From positions 434,001-498,000 of the forward strand of contig NZ_CP015027.1 in assembly GCF_002077155.1 (NCBI RefSeq): a DNA stretch of 64,000 nucleotides, written 5' to 3'. The DNA is from Sporosarcina sp. P33. GTDB lineage: Bacteria; Bacillota; Bacilli; Bacillales_A; Planococcaceae. The notes under the pieces were generated by a model. The model was not told the DNA's origin, searched no databases, and saw nothing but the letters and a program-made list of their open reading frames with translations. The position numbers and the translations under genes were made by a program. Below, piece after piece: positions 45,879 through 55,298 of the stretch; position 1 is the stretch's first letter, and each line of letters starts with the position of its first letter.

Positions 45879-46829
45879 TTCCGAAAATACACCGATTGCT
45901 CGGAATTTCTTATATCGGTTATCAATTAATTCTTCCGGTGACAACTTACATAATTCATTGAGTGATCTTCGCACCGTTTCACGCATCTCGTTTGCCTGCT
46001 TAGCGGCATCACGGTGAGCGCCGCCAAGAACTTCCGGGATCACTTCATCGATAATGTTCATTTCTTTTAAATCTGGCGCCGTAATTTTCATTGCTTCCGC
46101 TGCCTGCTTGGCAAGCGACGCGTCTTTCCACAAGATGGAAGCCGCCCCTTCCGGAGATATTACGGAGTATGTGGAGTTTTCAAGCATATGGATATGGTTA
46201 GCTACCCCAAGTGCCAATGCTCCCCCGCTTCCGCCTTCCCCAATCACAATGGAGATGACAGGCACTTTCAAGCCGGCCATTTCGACCAGATTGCGTGCAA
46301 TAGCTTCACTCTGTCCGCGTTGTTCGGCAGCTTTCCCCGGATATGCGCCTTTCGTATCGATGAAGCAGATAATCGGCCGGTTGAATTTCTCGGCCTGTTT
46401 CATCAGACGCAGTGCTTTTCGGTATCCTTCAGGATGCGGCATGCCAAAGTTTCTTTTGACATTTTCTTTTGTATCTTTCCCGCGCTGATGGCCAATAATG
46501 GTAATCGGAGTCTCTTCAAAAGAAGCAATACCGCCAATAATCGCTTCATCATCAGCAAAATTACGGTCTCCGTGAAATTCGATAAAATCTTCAAAGAGAC
46601 GGGAAATATAATCATTGGTTGTCGGTCTTGCAGGGTGCCGGGCGACTTGGACGCGATCCCATGGCTCCATGCTTTCATAGATATCTTTTTCTAAATTTGC
46701 CAATCTGCTTTTCAGATTCACAATCTCTGAGGAAAGATCGACATCATTCATGGCTGTATATTCTTCCAGCTCATTAATTTTTTCACGCAGCTTTACAATA
46801 GGTTCTTCAAAAGCGAGTGTTTTACTCAT
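45876..46829 (-). CDS. accA: Acetyl-CoA carboxylase carboxyltransferase alpha subunit
   Basis: A 317-residue subunit that, with AccD, transfers the carboxyl group from biotin-BCCP to acetyl-CoA to make malonyl-CoA. The N-terminal coiled-coil region (about 10-55) and crotonase-like fold with [15 protein letters not shown] (about 199-213) are present. Its ATG overlaps the accD stop codon by four bases (ATGA), so the two subunits are translationally coupled. Confidence 0.97.
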   Translation of the reverse strand: MSKTLAFEEPIVKLREKINELEEYTAMNDVDLSSEIVNLKSRLANLEKDIYESMEPWDRVQVARHPARPTTNDYISRLFEDFIEFHGDRNFADDEAIIGGIASFEETPITIIGHQRGKDTKENVKRNFGMPHPEGYRKALRLMKQAEKFNRPIICFIDTKGAYPGKAAEQRGQSEAIARNLVEMAGLKVPVISIVIGEGGSGGALALGVANHIHMLENSTYSVISPEGAASILWKDASLAKQAAEAMKITAPDLKEMNIIDEVIPEVLGGAHRDAAKQANEMRETVRRSLNELCKLSPEELIDNRYKKFRAIGVFSE

Positions 46830-47698
46830 ACAAGTTCCGTCTCCTTTCCTGCGTGAAGTTTCAGGATTTTATACATAACACCTGGCATGTCATTCCGATG
46901 AACAATTGCGTCTAATTGACCATTATTCAGCAAAAATTCAGCTGTCTGGAAATCATCCGGCAGCTTTTCACGCACAGTTTGCTCAATGACACGGCGTCCC
47001 GCAAAACCGATCAGCGCTTTTGGTTCAGCCAGGTTAATGTCTCCTACCGATGCAAAGCTGGCTGATACACCGCCGGTCGTCGGATACGTCATGATGGAAA
47101 TATACAATAACCCTTGGCTCGCGTGCCGTTCAAGTGCTACACTCACCTTCGCCATCTGCATCAAGCTGATGACACCTTCCTGCATCCGCGCACCGCCGCT
47201 TGCTGAAAATATCAGCATCGGAATCCCTAATTCTGTTGCTTTTTCTACTGCTCTCGTAATCTTTTCACCAACGACTGAACCCATGGAGCCCATTCTGAAA
47301 TGCGCATCCATAACGGCAACGGCTGCTTTCTGGCCCTGAATTTTCCCGACACCTGTCAGCACCGCTTCATTCAGCCCTGTTGCTTCCGCATCAGCCTCTA
47401 CCTTTTCTGTATAGGAAGGGAAATTTAACGGGTTCTCTGTTTTCAGATGATTGTCCATCGATTCGAAACTGCCCTCATCAAACAGATGATCGATCCGTTC
47501 CTGTGCAGTCATTTTGTAATGGTGCTGACAAGAAGGACAGACTTTGCCGTTCTTCAATAATTCTTTCGTCAGGATGACATGCTTGCACTCCGGACATTTT
47601 GTCATAATTCCTTCGGGCACATCCGCCTTACTTTTTGCAGACGGCATTGTATGTTGGTCTTCTTTTGGTTTCTTTTTAAATAATTCTCTGATACTCAT
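46826..47698 (-). CDS. accD: Acetyl-CoA carboxylase carboxyltransferase beta subunit
   Basis: A 290-residue partner of AccA. The N-terminal four-cysteine zinc ribbon (CPEC at about 35-38, CPSC at about 54-57) is followed by the carboxyltransferase fold with [11 protein letters not shown] and [20 protein letters not shown] precedes the ATG, which overlaps the stop codon of the upstream FCD regulator gene by four bases. The order regulator-accD-accA forms a tight operon. Confidence 0.97.
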   Translation of the reverse strand: MSIRELFKKKPKEDQHTMPSAKSKADVPEGIMTKCPECKHVILTKELLKNGKVCPSCQHHYKMTAQERIDHLFDEGSFESMDNHLKTENPLNFPSYTEKVEADAEATGLNEAVLTGVGKIQGQKAAVAVMDAHFRMGSMGSVVGEKITRAVEKATELGIPMLIFSASGGARMQEGVISLMQMAKVSVALERHASQGLLYISIMTYPTTGGVSASFASVGDINLAEPKALIGFAGRRVIEQTVREKLPDDFQTAEFLLNNGQLDAIVHRNDMPGVMYKILKLHAGKETELV

Positions 47699-48357
47699 TC
47701 CGTTTCCCTTCTTTCTCCCTCAACTTGGTTCATCCATTGTTCATAACAAGCCAAGGCTTGCTCTGTATTACCAGCCATCATTTCACCCAGCAATTCACGG
47801 ACAGTCATTATTTCATCTGGATCAGTAATGGCCACATCGAAAGAAACTCCGCTGTATTGCTTCAATAAAAACCAAATTTTCAGTGAGAGCCGATTTTCAG
47901 TTGCGACAATCGTTTCGCGGACCATATCTTCACGCAAAAACATCGCTTCTTCTTCGTTTAATTTACTTTGCATACCTCTCCAAACAGGCAACATGCGCAG
48001 TTCTTCATTTTTGGTGACTGCTGTAATCGCCGCACGCTCGTGAATCATCCGGGTTTCAACTACATCCTGGATGGATCTTGCCTGCTGCATGATAAATGCC
48101 GAGAGAACTTCCACTAACTGATGTTTTTTAAAATCGGATAAAAACGTGCCTTCGCCTCTTCTCGTTTCAATCAGACCGAGCAGTTCCATACTGCGCAACG
48201 CTTCACGGACTGCCGTTCTGCTCACTTGAAGTTTTTCCGCCAAATGACGTTCAGATGGCAGCTTATCGCCATATTCGATTTTTTGCTCGCTGATCAGTGA
48301 TTGCAGCTCTCCGATAATATCCAAAAAACGCTTGGATGATGATTGTGAATTTTGCAT
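47695..48357 (-). CDS. FadR/GntR-family regulator with FCD domain
   Basis: A 220-residue regulator. The GntR winged helix (about 10-75) contains [24 protein letters not shown] in two parts, here [11 protein letters not shown] and [10 protein letters not shown]; the all-helical FCD domain (about 90-215) binds an organic acid or acyl ligand in relatives. It overlaps accD by four bases and so is cotranscribed with the malonyl-CoA-forming genes, which suggests fatty-acid or carboxylic-acid sensing. A GTGGTCTGACCAC palindrome at the start of its transcript is a likely autoregulatory site. In B. subtilis a malic enzyme gene occupies this place. AAAGGAG precedes the ATG. The ligand is unknown. Confidence 0.85.
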   Translation of the reverse strand: MQNSQSSSKRFLDIIGELQSLISEQKIEYGDKLPSERHLAEKLQVSRTAVREALRSMELLGLIETRRGEGTFLSDFKKHQLVEVLSAFIMQQARSIQDVVETRMIHERAAITAVTKNEELRMLPVWRGMQSKLNEEEAMFLREDMVRETIVATENRLSLKIWFLLKQYSGVSFDVAITDPDEIMTVRELLGEMMAGNTEQALACYEQWMNQVEGERRETE

Positions 48358-48389
48358 GAGGAGAACTCCTTTTTCGTTCCATCAACAGA

Positions 48390-48402
48390 GTGGTCTGACC
48401 AC
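48390..48402. promoter_or_regulatory. Palindromic operator candidate of the FCD regulator-accDA operon
   Basis: GTGGTCTGACCAC is a perfect 13-base palindrome of the TGGTnnnACCA type bound by FadR-subfamily GntR regulators, at about +2 to +14 of the predicted transcript. Confidence 0.7.
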
Positions 48403-48411
48403 CTGCATACT

Positions 48412-48440
48412 AGCATACAAAAAAGAGAGCACTACGTAAA
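48412..48440 (-). promoter_or_regulatory. Promoter of the FCD regulator-accD-accA operon
   Basis: TTTACG, 17 bases, TATGCT on the minus strand. Confidence 0.55.
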
Positions 48441-48524
48441 GCAATATCTTGAAAATACAAGTGTTTATTTTTCGTCATTTTTCCTCCCGACTGAACGCTC
48501 GCTTGTCGAAAAGTGGAGTTTGGT

Positions 48525-48552
48525 TTCTAATGGCGCGCTATGCGCCATCAGA
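48525..48552 (-). terminator. Hairpin after dnaE
   Basis: ATGGCGC pairs with GCGCCAT around a five-base loop, flanked by TTCT/AGAA that can extend the stem. It lies about 40 bases past the dnaE stop codon. There is no T-run, so termination is uncertain. Confidence 0.4.
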
Positions 48553-48591
48553 AGCCATAGAATTTTATACAATAATGTAGTATTTTATTTT

Positions 48592-51500
48592 TTATTCTTC
48601 TATACGGACTGCCGGCTGCAGCTGATCAACGATAAGCTGTACCGATTGATTGCGGTAATCGATGCTTCCCGAAACTCGAACAAATGCCTGTTCTTGTAAA
48701 TGGACGCTGGTTTGCGCAAATTGTTTCGGAAAGACCGTACAGGATATTTCTTCTGTTTCGTCCTGCAATGTCAGGAATGCCATTGCTTCCCCTTTTTTTG
48801 TTCGGATTCTTTTAATAGACAGTATCATGCCCATGCACTGAACTTTTGTGCCTTTCCGTAAAGTAAACAGCGAGGAAATTGGCGGGATCCGATCTGCTGC
48901 CTTGCGCTTAAGCTGCTCAATAGGATGTTCCGACAGATAAAATCCTAACATATCATGTTCAAAACTGAGCCTGGTCATCTGATCCATCTCTCCGCCCGGT
49001 GTATATTTCGGCTGCGAATTAAAATGAAACTGATCACTTAATGCATCATCACCTATAAAAAGCGCATGGGAATGAGCGGCATCTATGGATGCGAGAAGGA
49101 CAGAACGCTTTTCACCAAAGTCATCCAGCGCACCTGCTTTAATTAGCGGGATTATCGATTTCTCAGTGAAATGATCTGCCCCAAGCGCGACGGCCATGTC
49201 AAACATGGATTGCCAGCCGCCCTTTTCACGTGAATCTGCCAGATGCCGGTAAAACGCAAGAGTGATTCCTTTGATCGCGCCCAGCCCGAGACGGATTGCA
49301 TCGCCTTCCACTGTATGTGAATAACGGCTTTTCGTCACAGAAGGCGGCAGAATGCGTATCCCTCTCCCTTTTACTTCACGGATCACTTCCATCATCTTTT
49401 CCTTGCTGCCTGTCAGAGATGATAAATAGGCCGCATAAAAGTACGTAGGTTCGTTCGCTTTAAAATATGCGAGACGGTAGGAAATCAGAGAATACGCTAC
49501 TGCGTGGCTCTTCGGAAATCCATAATCAGCAAATTTGACAATTAAGTTATACACATTATTCGCTTTGATGCGGTCGAATCCTTTTTTTATGGCTCCGGCA
49601 ATAAAGTGCTGCCGTTCTTTCTCCAGCACTTGCTGATTCTTCTTGCTGATCGCCCGCCGGAGAAGATCTGCTTCCGCCAGTGTAAAGCCTGAAATTTCTA
49701 CGGCAATTTTCATGATCTGCTCCTGATAGATGATGATGCCGTACGTTTCCGCCAAAATCGGCTCCAGTTCAGGTATGTCATAGCGGATCGGCTCCTGTCC
49801 GTTTTTACGGCGGCTGTACAGCGGAATGAATTCCATAGGACCCGGTCTGTACAAAGCATTGACCGAGTAGACATCCTTAAAGTTATCAGGCCGGATAGTT
49901 TTCAGCGCACGCCGCATTCCCGGTGATTCAAACTGGAATATGCCGGTCGTGTCGCCTGCCTTGAATATTTCATAAGTCAACGCATCGTCCAGCGGAATAC
50001 GTTCAAAATCAATGACTTGCTTCTTATTGTATTGAATCATGGAACGGATTCTGTCGAGCAGCGTTAAATTGCGCAGTCCTAAAAAGTCCATTTTCAATAA
50101 TCCGGCTTCTTCCACGTCTTTCATAGCCCATTGCGTCAAGAACACTTCTTCGGTACCTATCTGCAGCGGCACATAATGAACGAGCGGTTTTGCTGCAAGC
50201 ACGACGCCCGCTGCGTGTGTGGAAGCGTTTCTCGGTAAATCCTCCAGACGTTCCGCTGCCATCTGCCAGACAGCTCTGCGCGGATCCACGTCAATCCAGT
50301 CACGGAGTTTTTTCGATTGAATGATATTCTCTTTGAATGAACGGCTGCTGTTTAATTCGTTTGACATGAAGCGGACTTCTTCCGGGGTGAAATCAAGCAC
50401 TCTGGCGACGTTGCGCGCAACGGCTTTCGTTGACAGCGTACCGAAAGTAATAATCTGCGCGGCATATTGTTTGCCGTATGTATCCGCCACATAATTTACG
50501 ACTTCTGTTCTGCGGTGATCCGCGAAATCGATATCGATATCGGGCATCGTCACCCGTTCGGGATTCAGGAACCGTTCAAACAGCAATCCGTAGACAATCG
50601 GATCGACTTCCGTAATGCCAAGCGCATATGCAACGAGTGATCCGGCAGAAGACCCCCGTCCGGGACCGACTAAAATGCGCTCGGATTTTGCATAGCGCAC
50701 ATAATCTTCTACTATTAAAAAGTAATCAGTGAAGCCCATCTGACTGATAATTGATAATTCGTACCGCAGACGTTCTTCGTATGCTGCAGGCAATACGTGA
50801 AAGCGCTGCTGCAGACCCAATCGGCAATGCTCTTTTAGCAAGGAGTCAGATGTCTGGCCGTCTTTCACGGGAAATGCCGGCAGCAAAAAGTCTTCCTTCT
50901 GAATGCTTACATTGCACGCATTCATCATAGCTTCTGTAGTTTTCAGCCATTCAGGACGGTCAGAAAACCAATTCATGAACTCTTCCCGCTCAGGCAAATA
51001 AGCCTGGCGATAGCGATTGGGAGGTTTTTGCGGGTCGTTCAGTTTATATCCTTTACGAATGGCCGTGGCCACTTCATACGCCTGAAAATCTTCCGGATGA
51101 AGAAAACGTGTTTCATGGCAAGCAGCAATAGGCAGCCCGCTTTCCTCACTCAGTCTGATAAGATGTTCTTCCTCCGCATGGGCGCTTCCTGCTGGCCGGC
51201 TGATTCCGATAAATGCAGACGAATCCGAGCGCCCTTCAGCGATTTGCTGCAGCACTTCCACGTTTCGTGCATTTGCCCAAGATGCATCGGTCATCGCGCA
51301 GATGATAAAGCACCCTTCCCTGTAGGCCTGCAGCCAAGTAAGCGGCAGCGTCTCATCTTCACGCGTCGAAATCGCACTGCTCATTTTCATTAAATTAGAA
51401 AAGCCTGTCTGGTTTCGCGCATACACATACAGAAGCACTTCTGTATCATCTGCATTCAGCATGACAGACAGGCCGATCACAGGGCGTATGCCGTATTTCG

Positions 51501-51660
51501 TGGCCATTTTACTGAAAGACCGGACGCCATATAATTTACTGTTGACGATTGCGGCAGAAGCAGCCCCTCTTTTCTGCAAAAGAGGAGCCAGTTCATCTAA
51601 CTTTACAATCCCTCGCAATAGATCTGCGCCGGTTATAATTTGCGGATACATCAGGTTCAT
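48592..51660 (-). CDS. dnaE: DNA polymerase III alpha subunit, DnaE type
   Basis: A 1022-residue C-family polymerase; in Bacillales DnaE extends RNA primers before PolC takes over. The catalytic aspartates are in PDIDIDFADHRR (about residue 372), and the fingers and helix-hairpin-helix regions and a C-terminal OB fold (about 930-1015) are present. The N-terminal PHP domain has lost its metal ligands: where B. subtilis DnaE has HLQVH and DDH motifs this protein has YPQII (Y5, I9) and NSK (40-42), and a later DVH is ETR. GAGGGA precedes the ATG. It follows nrnA by 19 bases. No PHP activity is expected. Confidence 0.95.
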   Translation of the reverse strand: MNLMYPQIITGADLLRGIVKLDELAPLLQKRGAASAAIVNSKLYGVRSFSKMATKYGIRPVIGLSVMLNADDTEVLLYVYARNQTGFSNLMKMSSAISTREDETLPLTWLQAYREGCFIICAMTDASWANARNVEVLQQIAEGRSDSSAFIGISRPAGSAHAEEEHLIRLSEESGLPIAACHETRFLHPEDFQAYEVATAIRKGYKLNDPQKPPNRYRQAYLPEREEFMNWFSDRPEWLKTTEAMMNACNVSIQKEDFLLPAFPVKDGQTSDSLLKEHCRLGLQQRFHVLPAAYEERLRYELSIISQMGFTDYFLIVEDYVRYAKSERILVGPGRGSSAGSLVAYALGITEVDPIVYGLLFERFLNPERVTMPDIDIDFADHRRTEVVNYVADTYGKQYAAQIITFGTLSTKAVARNVARVLDFTPEEVRFMSNELNSSRSFKENIIQSKKLRDWIDVDPRRAVWQMAAERLEDLPRNASTHAAGVVLAAKPLVHYVPLQIGTEEVFLTQWAMKDVEEAGLLKMDFLGLRNLTLLDRIRSMIQYNKKQVIDFERIPLDDALTYEIFKAGDTTGIFQFESPGMRRALKTIRPDNFKDVYSVNALYRPGPMEFIPLYSRRKNGQEPIRYDIPELEPILAETYGIIIYQEQIMKIAVEISGFTLAEADLLRRAISKKNQQVLEKERQHFIAGAIKKGFDRIKANNVYNLIVKFADYGFPKSHAVAYSLISYRLAYFKANEPTYFYAAYLSSLTGSKEKMMEVIREVKGRGIRILPPSVTKSRYSHTVEGDAIRLGLGAIKGITLAFYRHLADSREKGGWQSMFDMAVALGADHFTEKSIIPLIKAGALDDFGEKRSVLLASIDAAHSHALFIGDDALSDQFHFNSQPKYTPGGEMDQMTRLSFEHDMLGFYLSEHPIEQLKRKAADRIPPISSLFTLRKGTKVQCMGMILSIKRIRTKKGEAMAFLTLQDETEEISCTVFPKQFAQTSVHLQEQAFVRVSGSIDYRNQSVQLIVDQLQPAVRIEE

Positions 51661-51679
51661 TTCAATCCCTCAGCTCTGC

Positions 51680-52621
51680 TTAATAGTTTCTGCAAATTTC
51701 CTGCAGTTTGACAATAATTTCGTCCACTTCTGTCCATGAATATGCGGAAGCACCTGAAGCAAGAGGGTGGCCGCCGCCGTTGTGCTGCATGGCCAATGTA
51801 TTGATGACAGGGCCTTTCGAGCGCAGACGGACACGGATTTGATCATCTTCTTCGATAAAGATGATCCATGCACAGATTCCTTTCACATCCCCAAGCGATC
51901 CAACCAGCTGAGAGGTTTCGGAAACTGTCACATCAAACTCTTTCAGGATATCTTTCGTTAATTTAATATAGGCCGCACCGTGTTCATCTATTGTAAAGTT
52001 CTGATAGATATACCCTTGCAGATGCAGAATTTTTCGGTCGACTTCATACATTCCCGCAAATAATTTTGTACGGTCAAACGGTTGTTTGATTAATGAACTC
52101 GCAACTTCGAATGTTTTCTCTGTCGTACTTTGGAACATAAACCGGCCTGTATCACCTACAATTCCTGCAAATAAGAAACGGGCAGCTTCAGGAGACATTT
52201 CCCAGCCGTATACTGCCTGCCCTTCTTCAAAGATGGTATAGATCATTTCAGAACAGGAACTCGCATCTGTATTCACCCAGCGTTCATCGCCATACGGGTC
52301 TTCATTTGGGTGATGATCAATTTTCAATAAAAATGCGCCGCGGTCATAAAAAGGCCCGTCGATCCGATCTGTGTTTGCTGTATCAGTGACAATGACCAGC
52401 GCCCCTTCGTAATCGGCTTCCGTCACAGTGTCAGGCTCCCCCAAGTAGCCGAGCAGTTCATCATGTGTGCCTGCTGCCAGCACTTGTTTTGCGGGATAGT
52501 TTTTCTGAATTAATGCCTTCAGTCCCATCTGTGAACCGTATGCATCCGGATCCGGTCTGACATGCCGGTGAATAATAATTTTTTCATATTGTTCAATTGT
52601 GTCAATGATTTGTCGTTTCAT
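51680..52621 (-). CDS. nrnA: Bifunctional oligoribonuclease and pAp phosphatase NrnA
   Basis: A 313-residue DHH/DHHA1 phosphoesterase that degrades short RNA oligonucleotides and hydrolyses pAp to AMP. The DHH domain has HRHVRPDPDAYGS (about 19-31), the central DHH motif appears as IDHHPNED, and DHHA1 carries the GGGHPLASGAS motif. The chosen ATG is behind GGGGGG; an in-frame ATG 12 codons earlier includes it. It lies just ahead of dnaE on the same strand, as in B. subtilis, and is divergent from ytpI. Confidence 0.95.
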   Translation of the reverse strand: MKRQIIDTIEQYEKIIIHRHVRPDPDAYGSQMGLKALIQKNYPAKQVLAAGTHDELLGYLGEPDTVTEADYEGALVIVTDTANTDRIDGPFYDRGAFLLKIDHHPNEDPYGDERWVNTDASSCSEMIYTIFEEGQAVYGWEMSPEAARFLFAGIVGDTGRFMFQSTTEKTFEVASSLIKQPFDRTKLFAGMYEVDRKILHLQGYIYQNFTIDEHGAAYIKLTKDILKEFDVTVSETSQLVGSLGDVKGICAWIIFIEEDDQIRVRLRSKGPVINTLAMQHNGGGHPLASGASAYSWTEVDEIIVKLQEICRNY

Positions 52622-52738
52622 GTGTTTCCCCCCAAGTTTCTGTCCAAGTATTCGCATTTCCGATAAAAAGCCGATACAATGTAGTATGAACCGCAGCGCG
52701 CAGGCGCCAGGTTATTTTTATGTAATGGAGGCTTTTTG

Positions 52739-53068
52739 ATGGAGACGGTTAATTTTCTTTTTGTTTTTGGTATCGTCGCTTCCGGCGTTTTTTATTTTGT
52801 TTTTAAAACACGCCAATTCCGGACAAGCCATATGTTTCCCATCCGTAAAAAGATGTATGCAAGCATGGCAGGAACTTCACTTGGTGCCTTATTGATTTTT
52901 TTCGGCATCAATCAATTGCTGCTCTTTGACGGCGTCCTGACATATATCGTGTCGGCTATTTTTATTTTATTCGGCGGCTATGTGGCGATCTTTAATTTTA
53001 ACGCCCAGAAACACTATAAGCAGTTCGTAGAAGAAGAACGTGCATTAAACAAAACTGACGTCAATTGA
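52739..53068 (+). CDS. ytpI: YtpI family membrane protein
   Basis: A 109-residue protein with three membrane helices (about 5-20, 42-62 and 68-88) and a charged C-terminal tail, matching the YtpI family that lies beside nrnA/ytoI in Bacillus. Function unknown. The ATG with ATGGAGG upstream is chosen over a TTG one codon earlier. Its 3' end runs into the hairpin shared with ytoI. Confidence 0.82.
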   Translation: METVNFLFVFGIVASGVFYFVFKTRQFRTSHMFPIRKKMYASMAGTSLGALLIFFGINQLLLFDGVLTYIVSAIFILFGGYVAIFNFNAQKHYKQFVEEERALNKTDVN

Positions 53069-53086
53069 TGTCAGTTTTTTATTTTT
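53054..53086. terminator. Bidirectional terminator of ytpI and ytoI
   Basis: ACTGAC/GTCAGT arms around a GTCAATTGAT core (itself able to pair) are followed by TTTTTT on the plus strand and flanked by AAAA on the other side. The left arm is within the ytpI coding end. Confidence 0.7.
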
Positions 53087-54386
53087 CAAAAAGCTGGAAC
53101 GTCCCCATTGCTTTGGCCACAATGCCGTCATTGGATGTCAGCTCGATTTCCAGTTTGATGAAGCGGCGGCTTAAGTGAATGATTTTCGGTTCTACGGTCA
53201 CCGTTGCACCCAGCTGCACTTGTTTAATGAAATAAATCGTTACGTTCTCGGGAACACTTTCTCCGCGTTTTTGGAGTTTGATCGCGCGGCTGCCCGCTTC
53301 TGTTAAGATTGTCAGCATCGCTCCATAGGATAGTGAGCCAAATTGATTGGTCATTTGCGGAACAACGGAAAACTCGATTTTATCCGGTGAATTAGTAATT
53401 GCTTTCATTTGATTTTTGACGATGTCATCGATTGTTTCACCTTGCTGCGGCTGACGCTGGGTCATTTGCAGTGCTTTTAAAACGTCCTGACGGCTGATAA
53501 TTCCTTCAAGAATACCCGCATCATCGACAACAGGCATCAAATCGATACCTTCCCAAATCATACTGTGCCCCGCAGAAGCCACACTCATTTTACCGTTCAC
53601 CGTAATCGGATGGGTTGTCATGACTTTCCCGATAATATTGACATCAGGCTTACTGACCACGTCACGGGATGTAATAATTCCTACAAGCGTTCCGTCTGAT
53701 TTTACGACGGGATAGGCTGAGTGCGATGTTTGGTGATTCACTTCAAAGAACTGATCCACCGAATCCTCTGGCGATAATGTCACTGTGCGGGCAATCGGCG
53801 TGAGGATATCTTCCACCAATAAAATTTCTTTCTCGATCAGCTGATCATAAATAGCCCGGTTCAGCATCGTTGCCACGGTAAACGTGTCATAACTTGTGGA
53901 GATGACCGGCAAATTCATTTCATCCGCCAGCTGCTTCACTTCATCAGTCGCATCAAAGCCGCCTGTAACCAGGACAGCTGCCCCGGCCTTAATAGCGATT
54001 TCATGCGCTTTCAGCCGATTTCCTACAATCAATAAACTGCCTGCGTCGATATATCGGATCATATCGTCCAGCTGCATGGCGCCCACTACAAATTTCGTTA
54101 ATGTTTTATGTAAGCCGTCGCGGCCGCCCAGCACGACACCATCGACAATATTGATCACTTCAGCAAATGTCAGGCGCTCAATGTTTTCTTTTTTCTTTTT
54201 TTCAATCCGGATCGTTCCTACCCGTTCGATAGTATTGACAAGTTTCTGATTTTCCGCCTCTTTTATTGCGCGGTATGCAGTGCCGTCACTGACTTCCAAT
54301 GCTTTCGCAACTTGACGTACAGAGATTTTTTCTCCAACTGCTAAGCTTTCAATATAACGCAAAATCTGTTCGTGTTTAGTTGACAT
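53079..54386 (-). CDS. ytoI: HTH-DRTGG-CBS-hotdog regulator YtoI
   Basis: A 435-residue protein with an N-terminal winged helix (about 1-60), a DRTGG domain (about 70-175), a tandem CBS pair (about 190-305; MTTHPITVNGKMSVA marks the second) and a C-terminal hot-dog thioesterase-like domain (about 330-432). CBS pairs bind adenosine nucleotides and DRTGG domains are associated with them, so a nucleotide-controlled DNA-binding protein is likely. The hot-dog domain may bind an acyl-CoA. The family is YtoI of B. subtilis; its targets are not known. It faces ytpI and is separated from ytkL by a terminator. Confidence 0.88.
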   Translation of the reverse strand: MSTKHEQILRYIESLAVGEKISVRQVAKALEVSDGTAYRAIKEAENQKLVNTIERVGTIRIEKKKKENIERLTFAEVINIVDGVVLGGRDGLHKTLTKFVVGAMQLDDMIRYIDAGSLLIVGNRLKAHEIAIKAGAAVLVTGGFDATDEVKQLADEMNLPVISTSYDTFTVATMLNRAIYDQLIEKEILLVEDILTPIARTVTLSPEDSVDQFFEVNHQTSHSAYPVVKSDGTLVGIITSRDVVSKPDVNIIGKVMTTHPITVNGKMSVASAGHSMIWEGIDLMPVVDDAGILEGIISRQDVLKALQMTQRQPQQGETIDDIVKNQMKAITNSPDKIEFSVVPQMTNQFGSLSYGAMLTILTEAGSRAIKLQKRGESVPENVTIYFIKQVQLGATVTVEPKIIHLSRRFIKLEIELTSNDGIVAKAMGTFQLFEK

Positions 54387-54452
54387 GATTTCACCTTTTC
54401 CTTAACCTTCTGTTAGGTTTCTGCTTTTTGCTAATCATACCATAATTTCATT

Positions 54453-54494
54453 AAAAAAACGGTCCAAGACGATAACTATGCGTCTTGAACCGTA
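54453..54494 (-). terminator. Terminator of ytkL
   Basis: ACGGTTCAAGACG pairs with CGTCTTGGACCGT around an eight-base loop, then TTTTTTT on the minus strand. Confidence 0.85.
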
Positions 54495-54512
54495 ATTATT
54501 TGTTTCCGTCTT

Positions 54513-55190
54513 TTACAGCTCGATTGATTCACCAGGCTCCATAATTTTCACTTCGTGATTCGTCACGAGCGACTTGAAGTTCTGCGGATCGAGCTCAATC
54601 GGAGGGAACGTATTAAAGTGAACAGGGACAGTCAGCTTCGGGTTCAGAAGTTCCACTGCTTTTGCCGCATCTTCAGGCCCCATTGTGAAATTGTCCCCGA
54701 TTGGAAGGAATGCCACGTCTATTCCGGCTTCTCCGTATAATTTCATATCACTGAACAGCGATGTATCTCCGGCATGATAGATGACTTTGTCTTCAATGGT
54801 CAGCAGCAGTCCTGCCGGCATGCCGGTATAAATAATTTCATTATCTTCTGTAGTATACGATGAACTATGGAAGGCTTGTGTATATTTCACTGTTCCAAAA
54901 TCAAATTCATTTGCCCCGCCGATATTCATACCGTGTGTTTTTACCCCCTGGAATCCAAGGTATACGGCTAATTCATTGGGCGCTACGACCAGGATATCTT
55001 CTCTTTTTGCAATGTCCATCGTATCGCCGACATGGTCATTATGGCCATGCGTAAGCAAGATGACGTCAGGTTTTTCATCAGCTGCCTTCAGATCGGTCAG
55101 TTTATTGCCCGTAATAAACGGATCAATTAATATAGTTTTCCCTTTTGTTACAATTTTTACGACCGAATGGCCATGGTACGAGATTTTCAA
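54513..55190 (-). CDS. ytkL: Metal-dependent hydrolase, UPF0173 (YtkL)
   Basis: A 225-residue metallo-beta-lactamase-fold protein of the UPF0173 family. The metal motif [12 protein letters not shown] (HxHxDH, about 52-63) and later histidines in YHAGDTSLF and VPVHFNTF are intact. The physiological substrate is unknown. The start is a TTG with AGGAGTG eight bases upstream, giving MKISYHGHS, the usual N-terminus; the longer frame runs through the promoter and into the divergent gene. Confidence 0.9.
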   Translation of the reverse strand: MKISYHGHSVVKIVTKGKTILIDPFITGNKLTDLKAADEKPDVILLTHGHNDHVGDTMDIAKREDILVVAPNELAVYLGFQGVKTHGMNIGGANEFDFGTVKYTQAFHSSSYTTEDNEIIYTGMPAGLLLTIEDKVIYHAGDTSLFSDMKLYGEAGIDVAFLPIGDNFTMGPEDAAKAVELLNPKLTVPVHFNTFPPIELDPQNFKSLVTNHEVKIMEPGESIEL

Positions 55191-55298
55191 AACGATCACA
55201 CTCCTATAGTTAATAACTCTCTCTATACCTATACCTTCTCCATTGCAGCATAAAACCCTCTTTTTTGTTATACTAACCAAAACAGAGGAGGCTATATT

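Noticed and set aside
48440-48591. Small RNA or gene between the FCD regulator and dnaE
   Set aside because: Only a short GC hairpin is visible; no promoter-terminator pair or open frame with a ribosome binding site supports a gene.
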